64,000 bases of DNA from Bacillota bacterium (GTDB lineage: Bacteria > Bacillota > Clostridia > Oscillospirales > Ruminococcaceae), in NCBI GenBank assembly GCA_023429785.1, contig JAEZDD010000004.1:1-64000 (forward strand), read 5' to 3'. Every line of letters starts with the position of its first letter. Position 1 is the stretch's first letter. Made by a program: the position numbers and the translations under genes. Below, piece after piece: positions 51,583 to 60,060 of the stretch. The notes below the pieces were generated by a model that had not been told where the DNA came from, searched no databases, and saw nothing but the letters and a program-made list of their open reading frames with translations.

Positions 51583-52098
51583 ATGCTTAAATTCAAAAAC
51601 AACGGCTTTTCACTTCAGATTCTTTGTGCGTTATCCCTTTTTCTTCTGTTTTCTATTTGTTCATTACTCCTCATCGCTATCGGGGCGAACAACTATAAGG
51701 GCGTTCTCGGGCAGGCTGACAAGAGCTTTAATGTGAATGCATCACTGCATTATGTGACTAACAAGCTTCACTCCTATGACAAGGTGAACGGTGTCAGCGT
51801 TTCAAAAATCGGTGATGTTGATGTTATTGTTTTAAATGAGGACGATGCCCCGAGCGGCTATCATACTCTGATTTATTTTTATGACGGCTATGTCTGTGAG
51901 CTTTTTAAGCATAAGAATATGGCTTTTAAGCCCGCGAGCGGTCAAAAGGTTCTCCCTCTTGAAAGCTTTTCGTTCAGCTTGAACACTGACGGCTCTATCT
52001 CAATAACTACTTCAAACTCAAATAATGAAGTGCTTTCTACTACTGTAACCTTAAAATGCCTTAAAATAACGGAGGTGGCGTCTGATGCAAAAACTTAA
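51583..52098 (+). CDS. DUF4860-like pilin-type protein
   Basis: The 171 residues have a short head with NNGFSLQ, where G-F could be a prepilin cleavage site (Gln at +4, no Glu at +5). A membrane helix follows (about 11-34), then a beta-rich domain with VDVIVLNEDDAPSGYHTLIYFYDGYVCELF. It resembles DUF4860 proteins, which lie in similar clusters of Clostridia. Function is unknown; a minor pilin or pilus-associated subunit is likely. Confidence 0.75.
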   Translation: MLKFKNNGFSLQILCALSLFLLFSICSLLLIAIGANNYKGVLGQADKSFNVNASLHYVTNKLHSYDKVNGVSVSKIGDVDVIVLNEDDAPSGYHTLIYFYDGYVCELFKHKNMAFKPASGQKVLPLESFSFSLNTDGSISITTSNSNNEVLSTTVTLKCLKITEVASDAKT

Positions 52099-52546
52099 AC
52101 GCGTTACCTCATTCAAGTCGGTCAACAGCTTTTTCATCGAAATAATTATTGTCATTTTCTTTTTCACTATTTCCTCAGCTGTGATAATTCAGATTTTCGC
52201 CTGTGCCTATCAAAGGAATAATCAGACTGATACGCTTAATACCAGCATTTTAAAAACTCAAACGGTTTGCGAAAGCTTTTCTTCAAGCGGCGATATCAAT
52301 TCAGCCTTGAGGGGGCTTTTCGGTGAGTCGGCTGATACATATCTTTCCGATAAGAGTATTTCTATCCCTATCAACGACAAGTGGGAGGTTACCCCAAACG
52401 GGAATTTCATTTTCACTGTTTCCCTCTCTCAAAAGCCCTGCCCCGCCGGTAATATGATTATGGCCAAATTTACCGTTATTGAAAATTCGAAAATTTTATA
52501 TGAGGCAACCTCCTCAATTTATAATCCTCTGAAAGGGGGAGTATAA
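52085..52546 (+). CDS. Minor pilin-like membrane-anchored protein
   Basis: This 153-residue protein has a basic head, a hydrophobic helix FFIEIIIVIFFFTISSAVIIQIF (about 16-38) with Glu near its start, and an exported domain. No Gly precedes the helix (VNSFF). Gene order and the overlap of 14 bp with the DUF4860-like gene suggest a subunit of the same machine. The GGAGGTGG site lies in the end of the previous gene. Confidence 0.72.
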   Translation: MQKLKRVTSFKSVNSFFIEIIIVIFFFTISSAVIIQIFACAYQRNNQTDTLNTSILKTQTVCESFSSSGDINSALRGLFGESADTYLSDKSISIPINDKWEVTPNGNFIFTVSLSQKPCPAGNMIMAKFTVIENSKILYEATSSIYNPLKGGV

Positions 52547-53023
52547 ATGCGAAAGAAAAAATTCTCCGGCTTTGGAGTCGGCTCGACTTCAATTATTATG
52601 ATATTTATTGTCCTTTGTTTGACTACTTTTTCTATTCTTTCTTTTGTCTCTTCAAATGTCGGGTATAATTTCGCTCAGAAGTCAAAGGAGCATACCCAGA
52701 TGTTTTATGATGCACAGCTTCGAGCCACCGAGGTTTTAAGCCAGATTGACACAACCTTATACGCTGCCTCCAGCGACCCCTCCGGCTACAACAACTATAT
52801 TTTTGGGCTTCAGAATTTTAGCGGTATTAAGGTTGTTCAAAAAAAGGATTCCTTCACTGTGAGCTATGAAACAAAAATTTCTGACAATCAGGTTATTTCC
52901 GTCGAGCTGAGGGTCCCCTTAAAGCCCTCTGATGAACGCTATAAGATTACAAAATGGGCTTCCACCTCTGTTGACCTGAACTATAACCAAAACGGGCAGC
53001 AAAATATATGGGTTGGCAACTAG
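52547..53023 (+). CDS. Unknown membrane-anchored protein of the pilus-like cluster
   Basis: The 158 residues begin MRKKKFSGFGVGSTSIIMIFIVL, a short basic and Gly-rich head followed by one membrane helix (about 13-38), then a mixed domain outside the membrane with FYDAQLRATEVLSQIDTTLY. Similar heads (SGFGVGSxS) seem characteristic for one conserved gene of this type of cluster in Clostridia. It starts directly after the stop of the previous gene. No enzymatic motif is seen. Confidence 0.72.
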   Translation: MRKKKFSGFGVGSTSIIMIFIVLCLTTFSILSFVSSNVGYNFAQKSKEHTQMFYDAQLRATEVLSQIDTTLYAASSDPSGYNNYIFGLQNFSGIKVVQKKDSFTVSYETKISDNQVISVELRVPLKPSDERYKITKWASTSVDLNYNQNGQQNIWVGN

Positions 53024-53061
53024 CTTTTCTTTTTCAAATAATTTAAAGTGAGGTTATTAAT

Positions 53062-54117
53062 ATGACAATTAAAGAAATTTTAGAGAATGCCGTGGCTAAA
53101 AAGGCTTCTGACATATTCATCATTTCAGGCGCAAAAATGGGACTTCGCATTTCTGGGCGAATTGTTTCCGAGGGGGAAAAAACTCTCACCTCCGCTGATG
53201 CTGAAAGCTATATAAGGGAAGTTTTTGAGCTGGCTGACCTCCCTGAAATATATAATGTGAAGGACGAGGGCGAGGTTGATTTTTCATTCTCACTCGCCGG
53301 AATAGGCCGCTTTCGAGCTAATGTTTACCGCCAGCGCGGCTCGCTCGCCATTGTTTTGAGATACGTTATGTTTGACCTCCCTGATTACAAATCCCTTAAT
53401 ATCCCTCAAGAGGTAATCGAGCTGGGCGACATTTCAAAGGGGATTGTTCTTATTACCGGCGCCGCCGGAAGCGGAAAGTCAACCACTCTTTCTTGTATCA
53501 TCGACCATATAAATTCCTCAAGGAACTGTCATATTATCACCATTGAAGACCCTATCGAGTTTTTGCACAGGCATAAAAAGAGCATAATCAGTCAGCGTGA
53601 AATCAATATCGACACAAAGAATTATATTACCGCGCTTCGTGCCGCTTTAAGACAGTCGCCGAATGTTATTCTCCTTGGCGAGATGCGCGACTATGACACG
53701 ATTAATACAGCGATGACTGCCGCCGAGACCGGCCAGCTTATCCTTTCAACGCTTCACACAACAGGCGCCGCTAACACTATTGACAGAATTATTGACGTTT
53801 TCCCACCAAACCAGCAGCATCAGATAAGAGTTCAGCTCTCAATGGTTCTTCAGGCAGTCGTTTCACAACAGCTTCTCCCTGCAACCGACGGGACACTGAT
53901 TCCTGCCTTTGAAATTATGCTGGTTAATAATGCAATCAAAACCATGATTCGTGAATCAAAAACTCATCAGATTGATACTGTTATCCAATCAAGCGACGGA
54001 ATGCAGTCAATGGATTTGAGCATTATGCAGCTTTATAAGGATGGGAAGATTTCACTTGAAACAGCTATTGAGTTTTCTTCTAACCCGGAAATTATGGAGA
54101 GAAGAATTTCTAAATAA
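53062..54117 (+). CDS. pilT: PilT-type ATPase of the pilus-like cluster
   Basis: This 351-residue secretion ATPase has an N-terminal PAS-like domain (1-105, with ASDIFIISGAKMGLRISGRI), Walker A GAAGSGKS (133-140), the Asp box IITIEDPIEF, Walker B-like VILLGEMRD (202-210), the His box STLHTTGA and C-terminal AIKTMIRESKTHQI. The last is close to the PilT motif AIRNLIREGKxHQI that is needed for retraction. It lacks the long N-terminal region and zinc Cys pairs of PilB/GspE. It is the only ATPase in the cluster. Confidence 0.94.
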   Translation: MTIKEILENAVAKKASDIFIISGAKMGLRISGRIVSEGEKTLTSADAESYIREVFELADLPEIYNVKDEGEVDFSFSLAGIGRFRANVYRQRGSLAIVLRYVMFDLPDYKSLNIPQEVIELGDISKGIVLITGAAGSGKSTTLSCIIDHINSSRNCHIITIEDPIEFLHRHKKSIISQREINIDTKNYITALRAALRQSPNVILLGEMRDYDTINTAMTAAETGQLILSTLHTTGAANTIDRIIDVFPPNQQHQIRVQLSMVLQAVVSQQLLPATDGTLIPAFEIMLVNNAIKTMIRESKTHQIDTVIQSSDGMQSMDLSIMQLYKDGKISLETAIEFSSNPEIMERRISK

Positions 54118-54122
54118 AAGAC

Positions 54123-54156
54123 AAAGAACGATGGTTATAAAATTCCATCGTTCTTT
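54123..54156. terminator. Bidirectional terminator between pilT and the AGCS transporter
   Basis: AAAGAACGATGG (54123-54134) and CCATCGTTCTTT (54145-54156) form a 12-bp perfect stem with a 10-nt loop. T-rich sequence follows on both strands. Confidence 0.88.
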
Positions 54157-54195
54157 TATTTTCATAACTATTTGTAATATTCACCGTATATATTA

Positions 54196-55662
54196 CTAAT
54201 CGTCGGGGAGCTTCTCCTGTTCTGCTTGAATATCTTCAAAGGCTGAAAGCATCGGCTTTTCTTTTGAAGAATTTTTCTTTTTATTCCTTCTGAGATAGTT
54301 GTTCGTGATTTTTATAACCGTTCCCGACAGCAAAATCAGCGCAGTTATATTCGGTATCGCCATCAAGCCGTTCAAGGTGTCTGAAATATCCCAAACCAGC
54401 TTCAGCTCTAGATTCGCGCCAATGAATACAAAGGCTATATAGAGTGCCTTATATAAAAAGGTTGACTTCGCCCCGAGGAGGTATTCAATCGCCTTTTCAC
54501 CAAAGTATGACCAGCCGATTATCGTCGCCAGTGCGAAAATCAATATCGATATCGATACGAATTGACCGGCGAACCCGCCAAATACCTTTTGAAATGCAAT
54601 AATAATCAGCGATGAGCCATCCGCTTCCTCCCCTGTATTTGTGAACGTACCTATAACTCCGCTCGACAGGACAACTACCGCCGAAAGTGTGCAGACGACC
54701 ATTGTGTCAATAAAAACCTCAAAAATCCCCCACATCCCCTGAACGACAGGCTCCTTGACATCGGCTGCCGCATTCACCATTACCGAGCTGCCAAGCCCCG
54801 CCTCATTTGAAAAAACCCCACGCTTAACTCCGATTGTTATTGCATTTTTGAGCATTGCTCCGCTTATTCCGCCGGCGACCGGCCCTATCCCAAAGGCTTG
54901 TTTAAAAATGCTTTCAAAAACCCACGGGAGCTGTTGAAAATTCGCCAGCATTATTGCCAGACAGCCGAGTATATAAGCGATGGAAACAATCGGGATTAGC
55001 CGCTCAGTCACCTTCCCGATTCTTTTTATCCCGCCTATTATTACCAGCCCAACTATCGTAGAAACAACTATCCCCGTCATTTTCGGGTCGATTGAAAAGG
55101 TTGTTTGCATTGCGGCTGATATAGAATTCGCCTGTGCCATATTCCCCATCCCAAAGGATGCGAAAATACAGAAAATTGCGAAAATTACCGCGAGCCACTT
55201 GCTGTTCAGCCCGTGCTCAATATAATACATCGCACCGCCTTGCCATTCCTTTTTTTTATTCTTTTTTCTGAAAAATATCCCGAGAACGTTCTCGGCATAA
55301 ACCGTCATCATACCAAGTATGGATGAAACCCACATCCAGAAGACGGCGCCCGCCCCGCCGATTGTTATAGCGGTAGCAACCCCGGCGATGCTCCCGGTCC
55401 CTATTGTTGCAGCCAAAGCAGTCGAAATCGCCTGAAACTGTGAGATTGCTTTTTTATCCTTGGATTTTGTCACCGACTTGTTTTTAAAAATCGCGACAAT
55501 GGTTTTCTTGCATATTTCTTTGATTTTAAAAAGCTGAAAAAATCTCGTCGCCAGCGTGAAATATAAACCAATGCCCAAAATAAGAATAAGCATCGGCGCG
55601 CCCCAGACAATAGTATTAACCTCTTTGTTTACTCTTGTGATAATGTCAATCAATTTATCCAT
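54196..55662 (-). CDS. AGCS-family amino acid (alanine/glycine):cation symporter
   Basis: This 488-residue membrane protein has about eleven hydrophobic segments and AGCS signatures: IGTGSIAGVATAITIGGAGAVFWMWVS near residue 93 in part, GVKRGVFSNEAGLGSSV near 283 and GGAMYYIEHGL. Family members import alanine, glycine or glutamine with Na+ or H+. The tail is charged (NKKKNSSKEKP). The substrate cannot be fixed from sequence alone. It stands alone, with a terminator 40 bp downstream; no convincing promoter was found upstream. Confidence 0.94.
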   Translation of the reverse strand: MDKLIDIITRVNKEVNTIVWGAPMLILILGIGLYFTLATRFFQLFKIKEICKKTIVAIFKNKSVTKSKDKKAISQFQAISTALAATIGTGSIAGVATAITIGGAGAVFWMWVSSILGMMTVYAENVLGIFFRKKNKKKEWQGGAMYYIEHGLNSKWLAVIFAIFCIFASFGMGNMAQANSISAAMQTTFSIDPKMTGIVVSTIVGLVIIGGIKRIGKVTERLIPIVSIAYILGCLAIMLANFQQLPWVFESIFKQAFGIGPVAGGISGAMLKNAITIGVKRGVFSNEAGLGSSVMVNAAADVKEPVVQGMWGIFEVFIDTMVVCTLSAVVVLSSGVIGTFTNTGEEADGSSLIIIAFQKVFGGFAGQFVSISILIFALATIIGWSYFGEKAIEYLLGAKSTFLYKALYIAFVFIGANLELKLVWDISDTLNGLMAIPNITALILLSGTVIKITNNYLRRNKKKNSSKEKPMLSAFEDIQAEQEKLPDD

Positions 55663-55770
55663 GTCATCCTCTTTAATTATTTACATTATTTACTCACTGA
55701 ATATTTAAATTTTGCAGTTTTGTGGCATAATAAGTTACGGGCTGTAATATTTGAGAGAGGTGAATGTGCT

Positions 55771-56226
55771 ATGAAAAAATACTATCCGTTTAGAGAAACA
55801 TTAGATTTACTCTTAGTTATATCTTTTGTCGGCAGTATTCTTTTAAGCTCACTTGCTCGAATATTTTTATCCCCTTTTCCTATAATTATGTGGACTGCCT
55901 TTGCTTTATTCTGGGTCGGTTTTTTTCTTATCCCATTAATTGTCCTACCCTTTTATTTCTCAAGGTCTTTTTTCGAGATTTCGCCTGAAGAAATTACAAA
56001 GCAGACTGGGGTAATTTTTCAGTCCAGGCAAATTATGAAAATGAGCTCGATTCAATATCTGACTCGGATTAAAACCCCTTTTTCGAAATTCACAGGGTTT
56101 AATTTTCTTGGCATCCATGCCTTGGGCGGGCATTTGACCTTAATGTATTTATCGCTTAGCGATATTGACGAGATAACCGACTTTATTAACTCCTGTATTA
56201 AGGGCGACGTTCGGGGGGAATTTTGA
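55771..56226 (+). CDS. YdbS-like PH-domain membrane protein
   Basis: This 151-residue protein has two membrane helices (about 14-35 and 38-62) followed by a bacterial PH (bPH2/YdbS-like) domain, with EISPEEITKQTGVIFQSRQIMKMSSIQYLTRI quoted in part and the tail SLSDIDEITDFI. YdbS and YdbT proteins occur in pairs; their exact role is not established, though some protect against antimicrobial compounds. The ATG at 55771 has GAGAGGTG upstream, so a longer frame from 55720 is rejected. Confidence 0.85.
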   Translation: MKKYYPFRETLDLLLVISFVGSILLSSLARIFLSPFPIIMWTAFALFWVGFFLIPLIVLPFYFSRSFFEISPEEITKQTGVIFQSRQIMKMSSIQYLTRIKTPFSKFTGFNFLGIHALGGHLTLMYLSLSDIDEITDFINSCIKGDVRGEF

Positions 56227-57659
56227 TGACGCATAAGTCAGCGCGACAGCATCCGCTCAGAATTTTTTCTTATATGAATAAGTATTTCTGGCTTTTGTCG
56301 ATACCTCTTGTGCGAGGACTTTATTTGTTGAAATTTGATTTCGCAACATGGGCTAGGGGTGCTTGGCTCGACATTGCTGTGATTTTATTAATACTGACCT
56401 TTGCAATAATCAGATGGCTTCAGGTTTCCGTTATATTTAACGGTGACTCTATAACCGTTCGAAAGGGCTTCATTTATCATGCTGACATGACGGTTTTTTA
56501 TAGGGATATTACTTCCGTTCGGATTGAAAAGAAATTCTTCTTCCGTCCGATTAAGGCGAGTGGTATTCATGTCGATACAAACAGCGGCTCAAGAATAAAA
56601 CCGGATGTCCTTCTTCTGTTAAAAAGACAATCGGTCGAGGACTTTCTCGTTGATTTGAAAAACTTCAATAAGCTTGCCGAGGTTTCTTATGTATATAAGC
56701 CAAAAAGATGGCAGCTCGTTTTTTTCTCCTTTATATTTTCGAATACTCTTTCAGGTGTTATTCTTGTTTCAACCCTTATCAACCAGGGCGGGAATATTTT
56801 AGGCAAGGAAATTGAATCAAAATTTTTAAACCAGTTTAATTCTATGGCTCAGCGGATTACTTCAGCTATTCCTCCCGCCGGAGTCGCCTTGGCTTCTCTC
56901 ATTCTATTCGGATGGCTTTTGTCATTTTCAATGAATTTGTTAAGATACTGGCGGTTTAGCGTCAAAAGATGCGGGGATAATATTGTCGTGAACAACGGTT
57001 TTGCAACTGAACGAATGTATTTTCTGACGACTTCAAAAATTAACTATACTGATTTCAGGCAGAATCTCTTCACGCTTATTTTCAAAATTTTTTCTGTCCA
57101 CGTTCATTGCACAGGTTATGGAAAGGAAAAACGCTCGGTCGCTGTTCTTATTCCTATTACAACTCAATATCAGGCAACAAAAACGCTCGACAATCTTCTC
57201 ATGAATTTCCCTCATCCGCGTCGGATAATAAAACCCGACTGGACACAGCTAAGAAGATTCGTCGGCTTCCCCTTGGTTTATTGTTTTATTGTCCCTGTCC
57301 TGGCATATATCTTCATATCGCTTTTTAACGGCTGGATGTCTCTGATTATTTTTGCTTCTATTATTTTTGAAATCCCTTTCGTGTGGCTACTGATAGTTAA
57401 AGCAGTATCAACCTTTACAACCAGTATAGGCCTTGAGGAGGAAGTCCTAACCTTGAAATACAGCGATAGGTATTCCTTTCATACTGTCATGCTCCATGTC
57501 GACAAAATTTGTATGTATGAGATTCGGCAGACAATTTTTCAAAGAAATTCAAATAATTGCGATTTATTTATTTATAATAATGCAGAGCACACAAAATTTC
57601 ACAGGATTAGATGCCTCCCCTATAATGAAACTGTTGAATTTTTGAGTAATATTAAGTGA
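56226..57659 (+). CDS. YdbT-like protein with repeated PH domains
   Basis: The 477 residues hold membrane-helix pairs near 20-65, 165-190/220-245 and 350-400, with bPH2 domains after each (VRKGFIYHADMTVFYRDITSVRIEKKFF; FATERMYFLTTSKINYTDFRQ; VLTLKYSDRYSFHTVML). Three PH units and a YdbS partner match the YdbT family. Its ATG overlaps the YdbS-like stop by 1 bp (TGATG). The encoded complex is probably a membrane-bound scaffold. Confidence 0.86.
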   Translation: MTHKSARQHPLRIFSYMNKYFWLLSIPLVRGLYLLKFDFATWARGAWLDIAVILLILTFAIIRWLQVSVIFNGDSITVRKGFIYHADMTVFYRDITSVRIEKKFFFRPIKASGIHVDTNSGSRIKPDVLLLLKRQSVEDFLVDLKNFNKLAEVSYVYKPKRWQLVFFSFIFSNTLSGVILVSTLINQGGNILGKEIESKFLNQFNSMAQRITSAIPPAGVALASLILFGWLLSFSMNLLRYWRFSVKRCGDNIVVNNGFATERMYFLTTSKINYTDFRQNLFTLIFKIFSVHVHCTGYGKEKRSVAVLIPITTQYQATKTLDNLLMNFPHPRRIIKPDWTQLRRFVGFPLVYCFIVPVLAYIFISLFNGWMSLIIFASIIFEIPFVWLLIVKAVSTFTTSIGLEEEVLTLKYSDRYSFHTVMLHVDKICMYEIRQTIFQRNSNNCDLFIYNNAEHTKFHRIRCLPYNETVEFLSNIK

Positions 57660-57759
57660 TTTTGCTTATATTGTTATCTAATTTATATATTTTATATATG
57701 TGTGGTTACAGCTTAATTTGTTTTAAATTAATAAATTAAGTTTTTATTCTAAAAAGGTG

Positions 57760-57788
57760 TTGACATTTTTATTTAATTGTTATATAAT
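57760..57788 (+). promoter_or_regulatory. Sigma-A promoter of the tRNA-Met/tRNA-Glu pair
   Basis: Perfect TTGACA (57760-57765) and perfect TATAAT (57783-57788) with a 17-nt spacer lie about 30 bp before tRNA-Met. Confidence 0.93.
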
Positions 57789-57818
57789 AATTAAGTCGCT
57801 AATTGAGGCGTCACCTGT

Positions 57819-57895
57819 GGCGGTATAGCTCAGCTGGCTAGAGCATTCGGTTCATACCCGGAGGGTCGTAGGTTCAAATCCCACTGCCGCTACCA
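57819..57895 (+). tRNA. tRNA-Met (anticodon CAT), elongator type
   Basis: A full cloverleaf is formed. The acceptor stem GGCGGTA pairs with TGCCGCT (with G-U pairs), the anticodon loop is TTCATAC (CAT), the T arm contains GGTTCAAATCC, and A plus CCA is encoded. The anticodon stem lacks the three G-C pairs of initiator tRNA and position 1 pairs with 72, so this is an elongator Met. A tRNA-Ile2 with lysidine is less likely. Confidence 0.95.
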
Positions 57896-57900
57896 TATCA

Positions 57901-57975
57901 GGCCCGTTGGTCAAGAGGTTAAGACATCGCCCTTTCACGGCGAAATCATGGGTTCAATTCCCGTACGGGTCACCA
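57901..57975 (+). tRNA. tRNA-Glu (anticodon TTC)
   Basis: The acceptor stem GGCCCGT pairs with ACGGGTC, the anticodon stem is TCGCC/GGCGA with loop CTTTCAC (TTC), the T loop is GGTTCAATTCC, and CCA is encoded. It lies 5 bp after tRNA-Met. Confidence 0.97.
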
Positions 57976-58005
57976 AAAACACTAGATTTTCTAGTGTTTT
58001 TTTTT
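57976..58005 (+). terminator. Terminator of the tRNA pair
   Basis: AAAACACTAGA-TTT-TCTAGTGTTTT forms an 11-bp stem right after the tRNA-Glu CCA, followed by more T (nine in a row overall). Confidence 0.92.
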
Positions 58006-58019
58006 GGCTTATATTGACT

Positions 58020-58048
58020 TTGACTTTTATTTTAATTTAGTGCATAAT
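58020..58048 (+). promoter_or_regulatory. Sigma-A promoter of the 81-residue protein
   Basis: TTGACT (58020-58025) and CATAAT (58043-58048) are separated by 17 nt, about 50 bp before the ATG. Confidence 0.65.
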
Positions 58049-58098
58049 TTATATAACAGCTTGATTTTTCAAAGAAAATATAAAAAGGAAGATGAGAT

Positions 58099-58344
58099 AT
58101 GAATGATTTGACTTTTGACGAAATAATTGACTATGCAGCAACACATACTTCTGTATTATCCGGCGCTGAACTCATTAGGGTTTTGAAGGATTTGTTCATC
58201 CGTTACGATGAGATTCGTGAAAGAGAGAGAATTGCCGGTTTTATACATACTCTCCTTTCAGACCTGAATTTTTATGAAGAAAATCCACAATCATGCTGGA
58301 CAGAGCAGGCTATTTTTCAACACATGAACAAGTATGAAATTTAG
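58099..58344 (+). CDS. Small protein of unknown function
   Basis: I do not recognise this 81-residue soluble, acidic protein (MNDLTFDEIIDYAATHTSVLSG, then ELIRVLKDLFIRYDEIRERERIAGF in segments). It is predicted to be mainly helical, with no membrane segment. A promoter, an AAGGAAG ribosome binding site and a strong terminator frame it, which supports that it is real. Confidence 0.7.
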   Translation: MNDLTFDEIIDYAATHTSVLSGAELIRVLKDLFIRYDEIRERERIAGFIHTLLSDLNFYEENPQSCWTEQAIFQHMNKYEI

Positions 58345-58391
58345 TATGGGTGGGTTTTTCTCCTTCGGTGATTTCAACTAACAATCACTGA

Positions 58392-58425
58392 AAAAAAGGA
58401 CAACATTAATTTGTTGTCCTTTTTT
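58392..58425. terminator. Bidirectional terminator between the 81-residue gene and guaB
   Basis: A 14-bp perfect stem (AAAAAAGGACAACA / TGTTGTCCTTTTTT, 6-nt loop) with T runs on both strands separates converging genes. Confidence 0.92.
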
Positions 58426-58444
58426 CTGCTTTATATTTGGTGAA

Positions 58445-59920
58445 TTATATTTGTGTGCTGTAATTCGGAGCTTCCTTAGTGATATAAATATCATGCGGAT
58501 GGCTCTCTTTTAAGCCGGCACCGGTTATCTTCATGAATCTTCCATTGTCCTGAAGATCGGAAATTGTCGCCGAGCCGCAATATCCCATTCCTGAACGGAT
58601 ACCGCCCACCAGCTGGTAAATGCTGTCTGAAAGCATTCCCTTATACGGAACACGTCCCTCAACACCCTCCGGCACAAGCTTTTTATTATCCTCCTGAAAG
58701 TATCTGTCCTTGCTTCCGCAATTCATTGCGCCGATACTGCCCATTCCGCGATAAACCTTAAAGCTTCTTCCTTGATAAATTTCAGTCGCACCGGGCGCTT
58801 CATCACAGCCGGCAAGAAGTGAGCCGAGCATTACTGCATTTGCTCCAGCCGCCAATGCCTTCACAATATCCCCTGAATATTTTATCCCGCCGTCAGCAAT
58901 AACGGGGATGTCATATTTTTTTGCAACACAGGCAACGTCATAAATTGCTGTAATCTGTGGCACTCCAATTCCGGCAACAACTCGAGTTGTACAAATTGAG
59001 CCTGGCCCAATACCAACCTTCAAAGCATTAGCACCAGCCTTGATTAAATCCTCAGCCGCTTCAGCTGTTGCAATGTTCCCGGCGATTACCGGTGTGTTTG
59101 GGAAAGCTTCCTTAATTTTTCTGACGCAGTTCATGATGTTTGCACTGTGTCCGTGCGCGCTGTCAAGAACAAGGACATCAACCTGTGCGTCAATCAGTGC
59201 CTTAGCTCTTTCGAGAACGTCGGTTGTAACTCCTATTGCTGCCCCGCAAACCAGTCTTCCGTTTTTATCCCTTGCTGAATTCGGATACTGAACAGCTTTT
59301 TCAATATCCTTTATTGTAATAAGCCCTTTAAGGTTCCCCTTATCGTCAACAAGAGGTAGCTTTTCAATTTTATGCTTTCTTAAAATTTCCTGAGCCTCTT
59401 TCAGGGTTGTTCCGACAGAGCCAGTTACAAGATTTTCACAGGTCATTACCTCTGAAATTTTTATGTTAAAATCAGTGAGAAATCTTAAATCACGGTTGGT
59501 CAGAATCCCGACCAGCTTCCCCTTCTTGTCAACAATAGGGACGCCGGAAATTTTATATTTAGCCATCAGGTCGTTCGCGTCATATACATAATGGTCGGCA
59601 GTCAAAGAGAACGGATTAACTATTACTCCGTTTTCTGAACGCTTAACCTTATCCACTTCGTCAACCTGTTGCTCAATAGTCATGTTTTTGTGAATTACGC
59701 CTATACCGCCTTCACGAGCGATAGCTATTGCCATTCTCGCTTCTGTCACCGTATCCATTGCCGCTGTCATTATCGGCGTGTTAAGCATAACCTCGCCGGC
59801 AAGCCTTGTCCCTATCTTAACCATATTAGGTGTGACCTCAGATTTCGCCGGAATTAGCAAAACATCATCAAAGGTCAAACCCTCCTTCACGAATTTGCTG
59901 TTTTCTTTATTTTCAAACAT
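58445..59920 (-). CDS. guaB: Inosine-5'-monophosphate dehydrogenase
   Basis: GuaB oxidises IMP to XMP with NAD+, the first committed step to GMP. The 491 residues form the usual (beta/alpha)8 barrel, interrupted by two CBS domains (about 95-205). Motifs include LTFDDVLL, MDTVTEARMAIA, the catalytic loop GIGPGSICTTR with its Cys, DGGIKYSGD, MLGSLLAG and the flap region RGMGSIGAM. The ATG at 59920 is 8 nt from GGGAGG; a TTG one codon earlier is less likely. It is monocistronic. Confidence 0.98.
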   Translation of the reverse strand: MFENKENSKFVKEGLTFDDVLLIPAKSEVTPNMVKIGTRLAGEVMLNTPIMTAAMDTVTEARMAIAIAREGGIGVIHKNMTIEQQVDEVDKVKRSENGVIVNPFSLTADHYVYDANDLMAKYKISGVPIVDKKGKLVGILTNRDLRFLTDFNIKISEVMTCENLVTGSVGTTLKEAQEILRKHKIEKLPLVDDKGNLKGLITIKDIEKAVQYPNSARDKNGRLVCGAAIGVTTDVLERAKALIDAQVDVLVLDSAHGHSANIMNCVRKIKEAFPNTPVIAGNIATAEAAEDLIKAGANALKVGIGPGSICTTRVVAGIGVPQITAIYDVACVAKKYDIPVIADGGIKYSGDIVKALAAGANAVMLGSLLAGCDEAPGATEIYQGRSFKVYRGMGSIGAMNCGSKDRYFQEDNKKLVPEGVEGRVPYKGMLSDSIYQLVGGIRSGMGYCGSATISDLQDNGRFMKITGAGLKESHPHDIYITKEAPNYSTQI

Positions 59921-59962
59921 CAAACCATCCTCCCACCATCTATTTCACATTATATTCTTATA

Positions 59963-59992
59963 ATCATACTATATTATGCTGTATTTTGTCAA
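59963..59992 (-). promoter_or_regulatory. Sigma-A promoter of guaB
   Basis: On the minus strand TTGACA (plus 59987-59992) and TATGAT (59963-59968) are 18 nt apart. The leader is about 35 nt, too short for a purine riboswitch. Confidence 0.82.
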
Positions 59993-60030
59993 TGAAAATT
60001 CTATATTTTAAACGAAAATGTTATAAGCGG

Positions 60031-60058
60031 AAAATCCTACTTTTTAAAGTAGGATTTT
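60031..60058 (-). terminator. Terminator after the acyl-ACP thioesterase
   Basis: AAAATCCTACTTT and AAAGTAGGATTTT form a 13-bp inverted repeat with T-rich 3' end on the minus strand. It lies 3 bp after the thioesterase stop and ends the parA-parB-serS-thioesterase unit. Confidence 0.85.
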
Positions 60059-60060
60059 TG

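Noticed and set aside
55703..55731. Extended -10 (TGGCATAAT) as promoter of the YdbS-like gene
   Set aside because: The -35 region is poor; it remains possible but was not strong enough to list.
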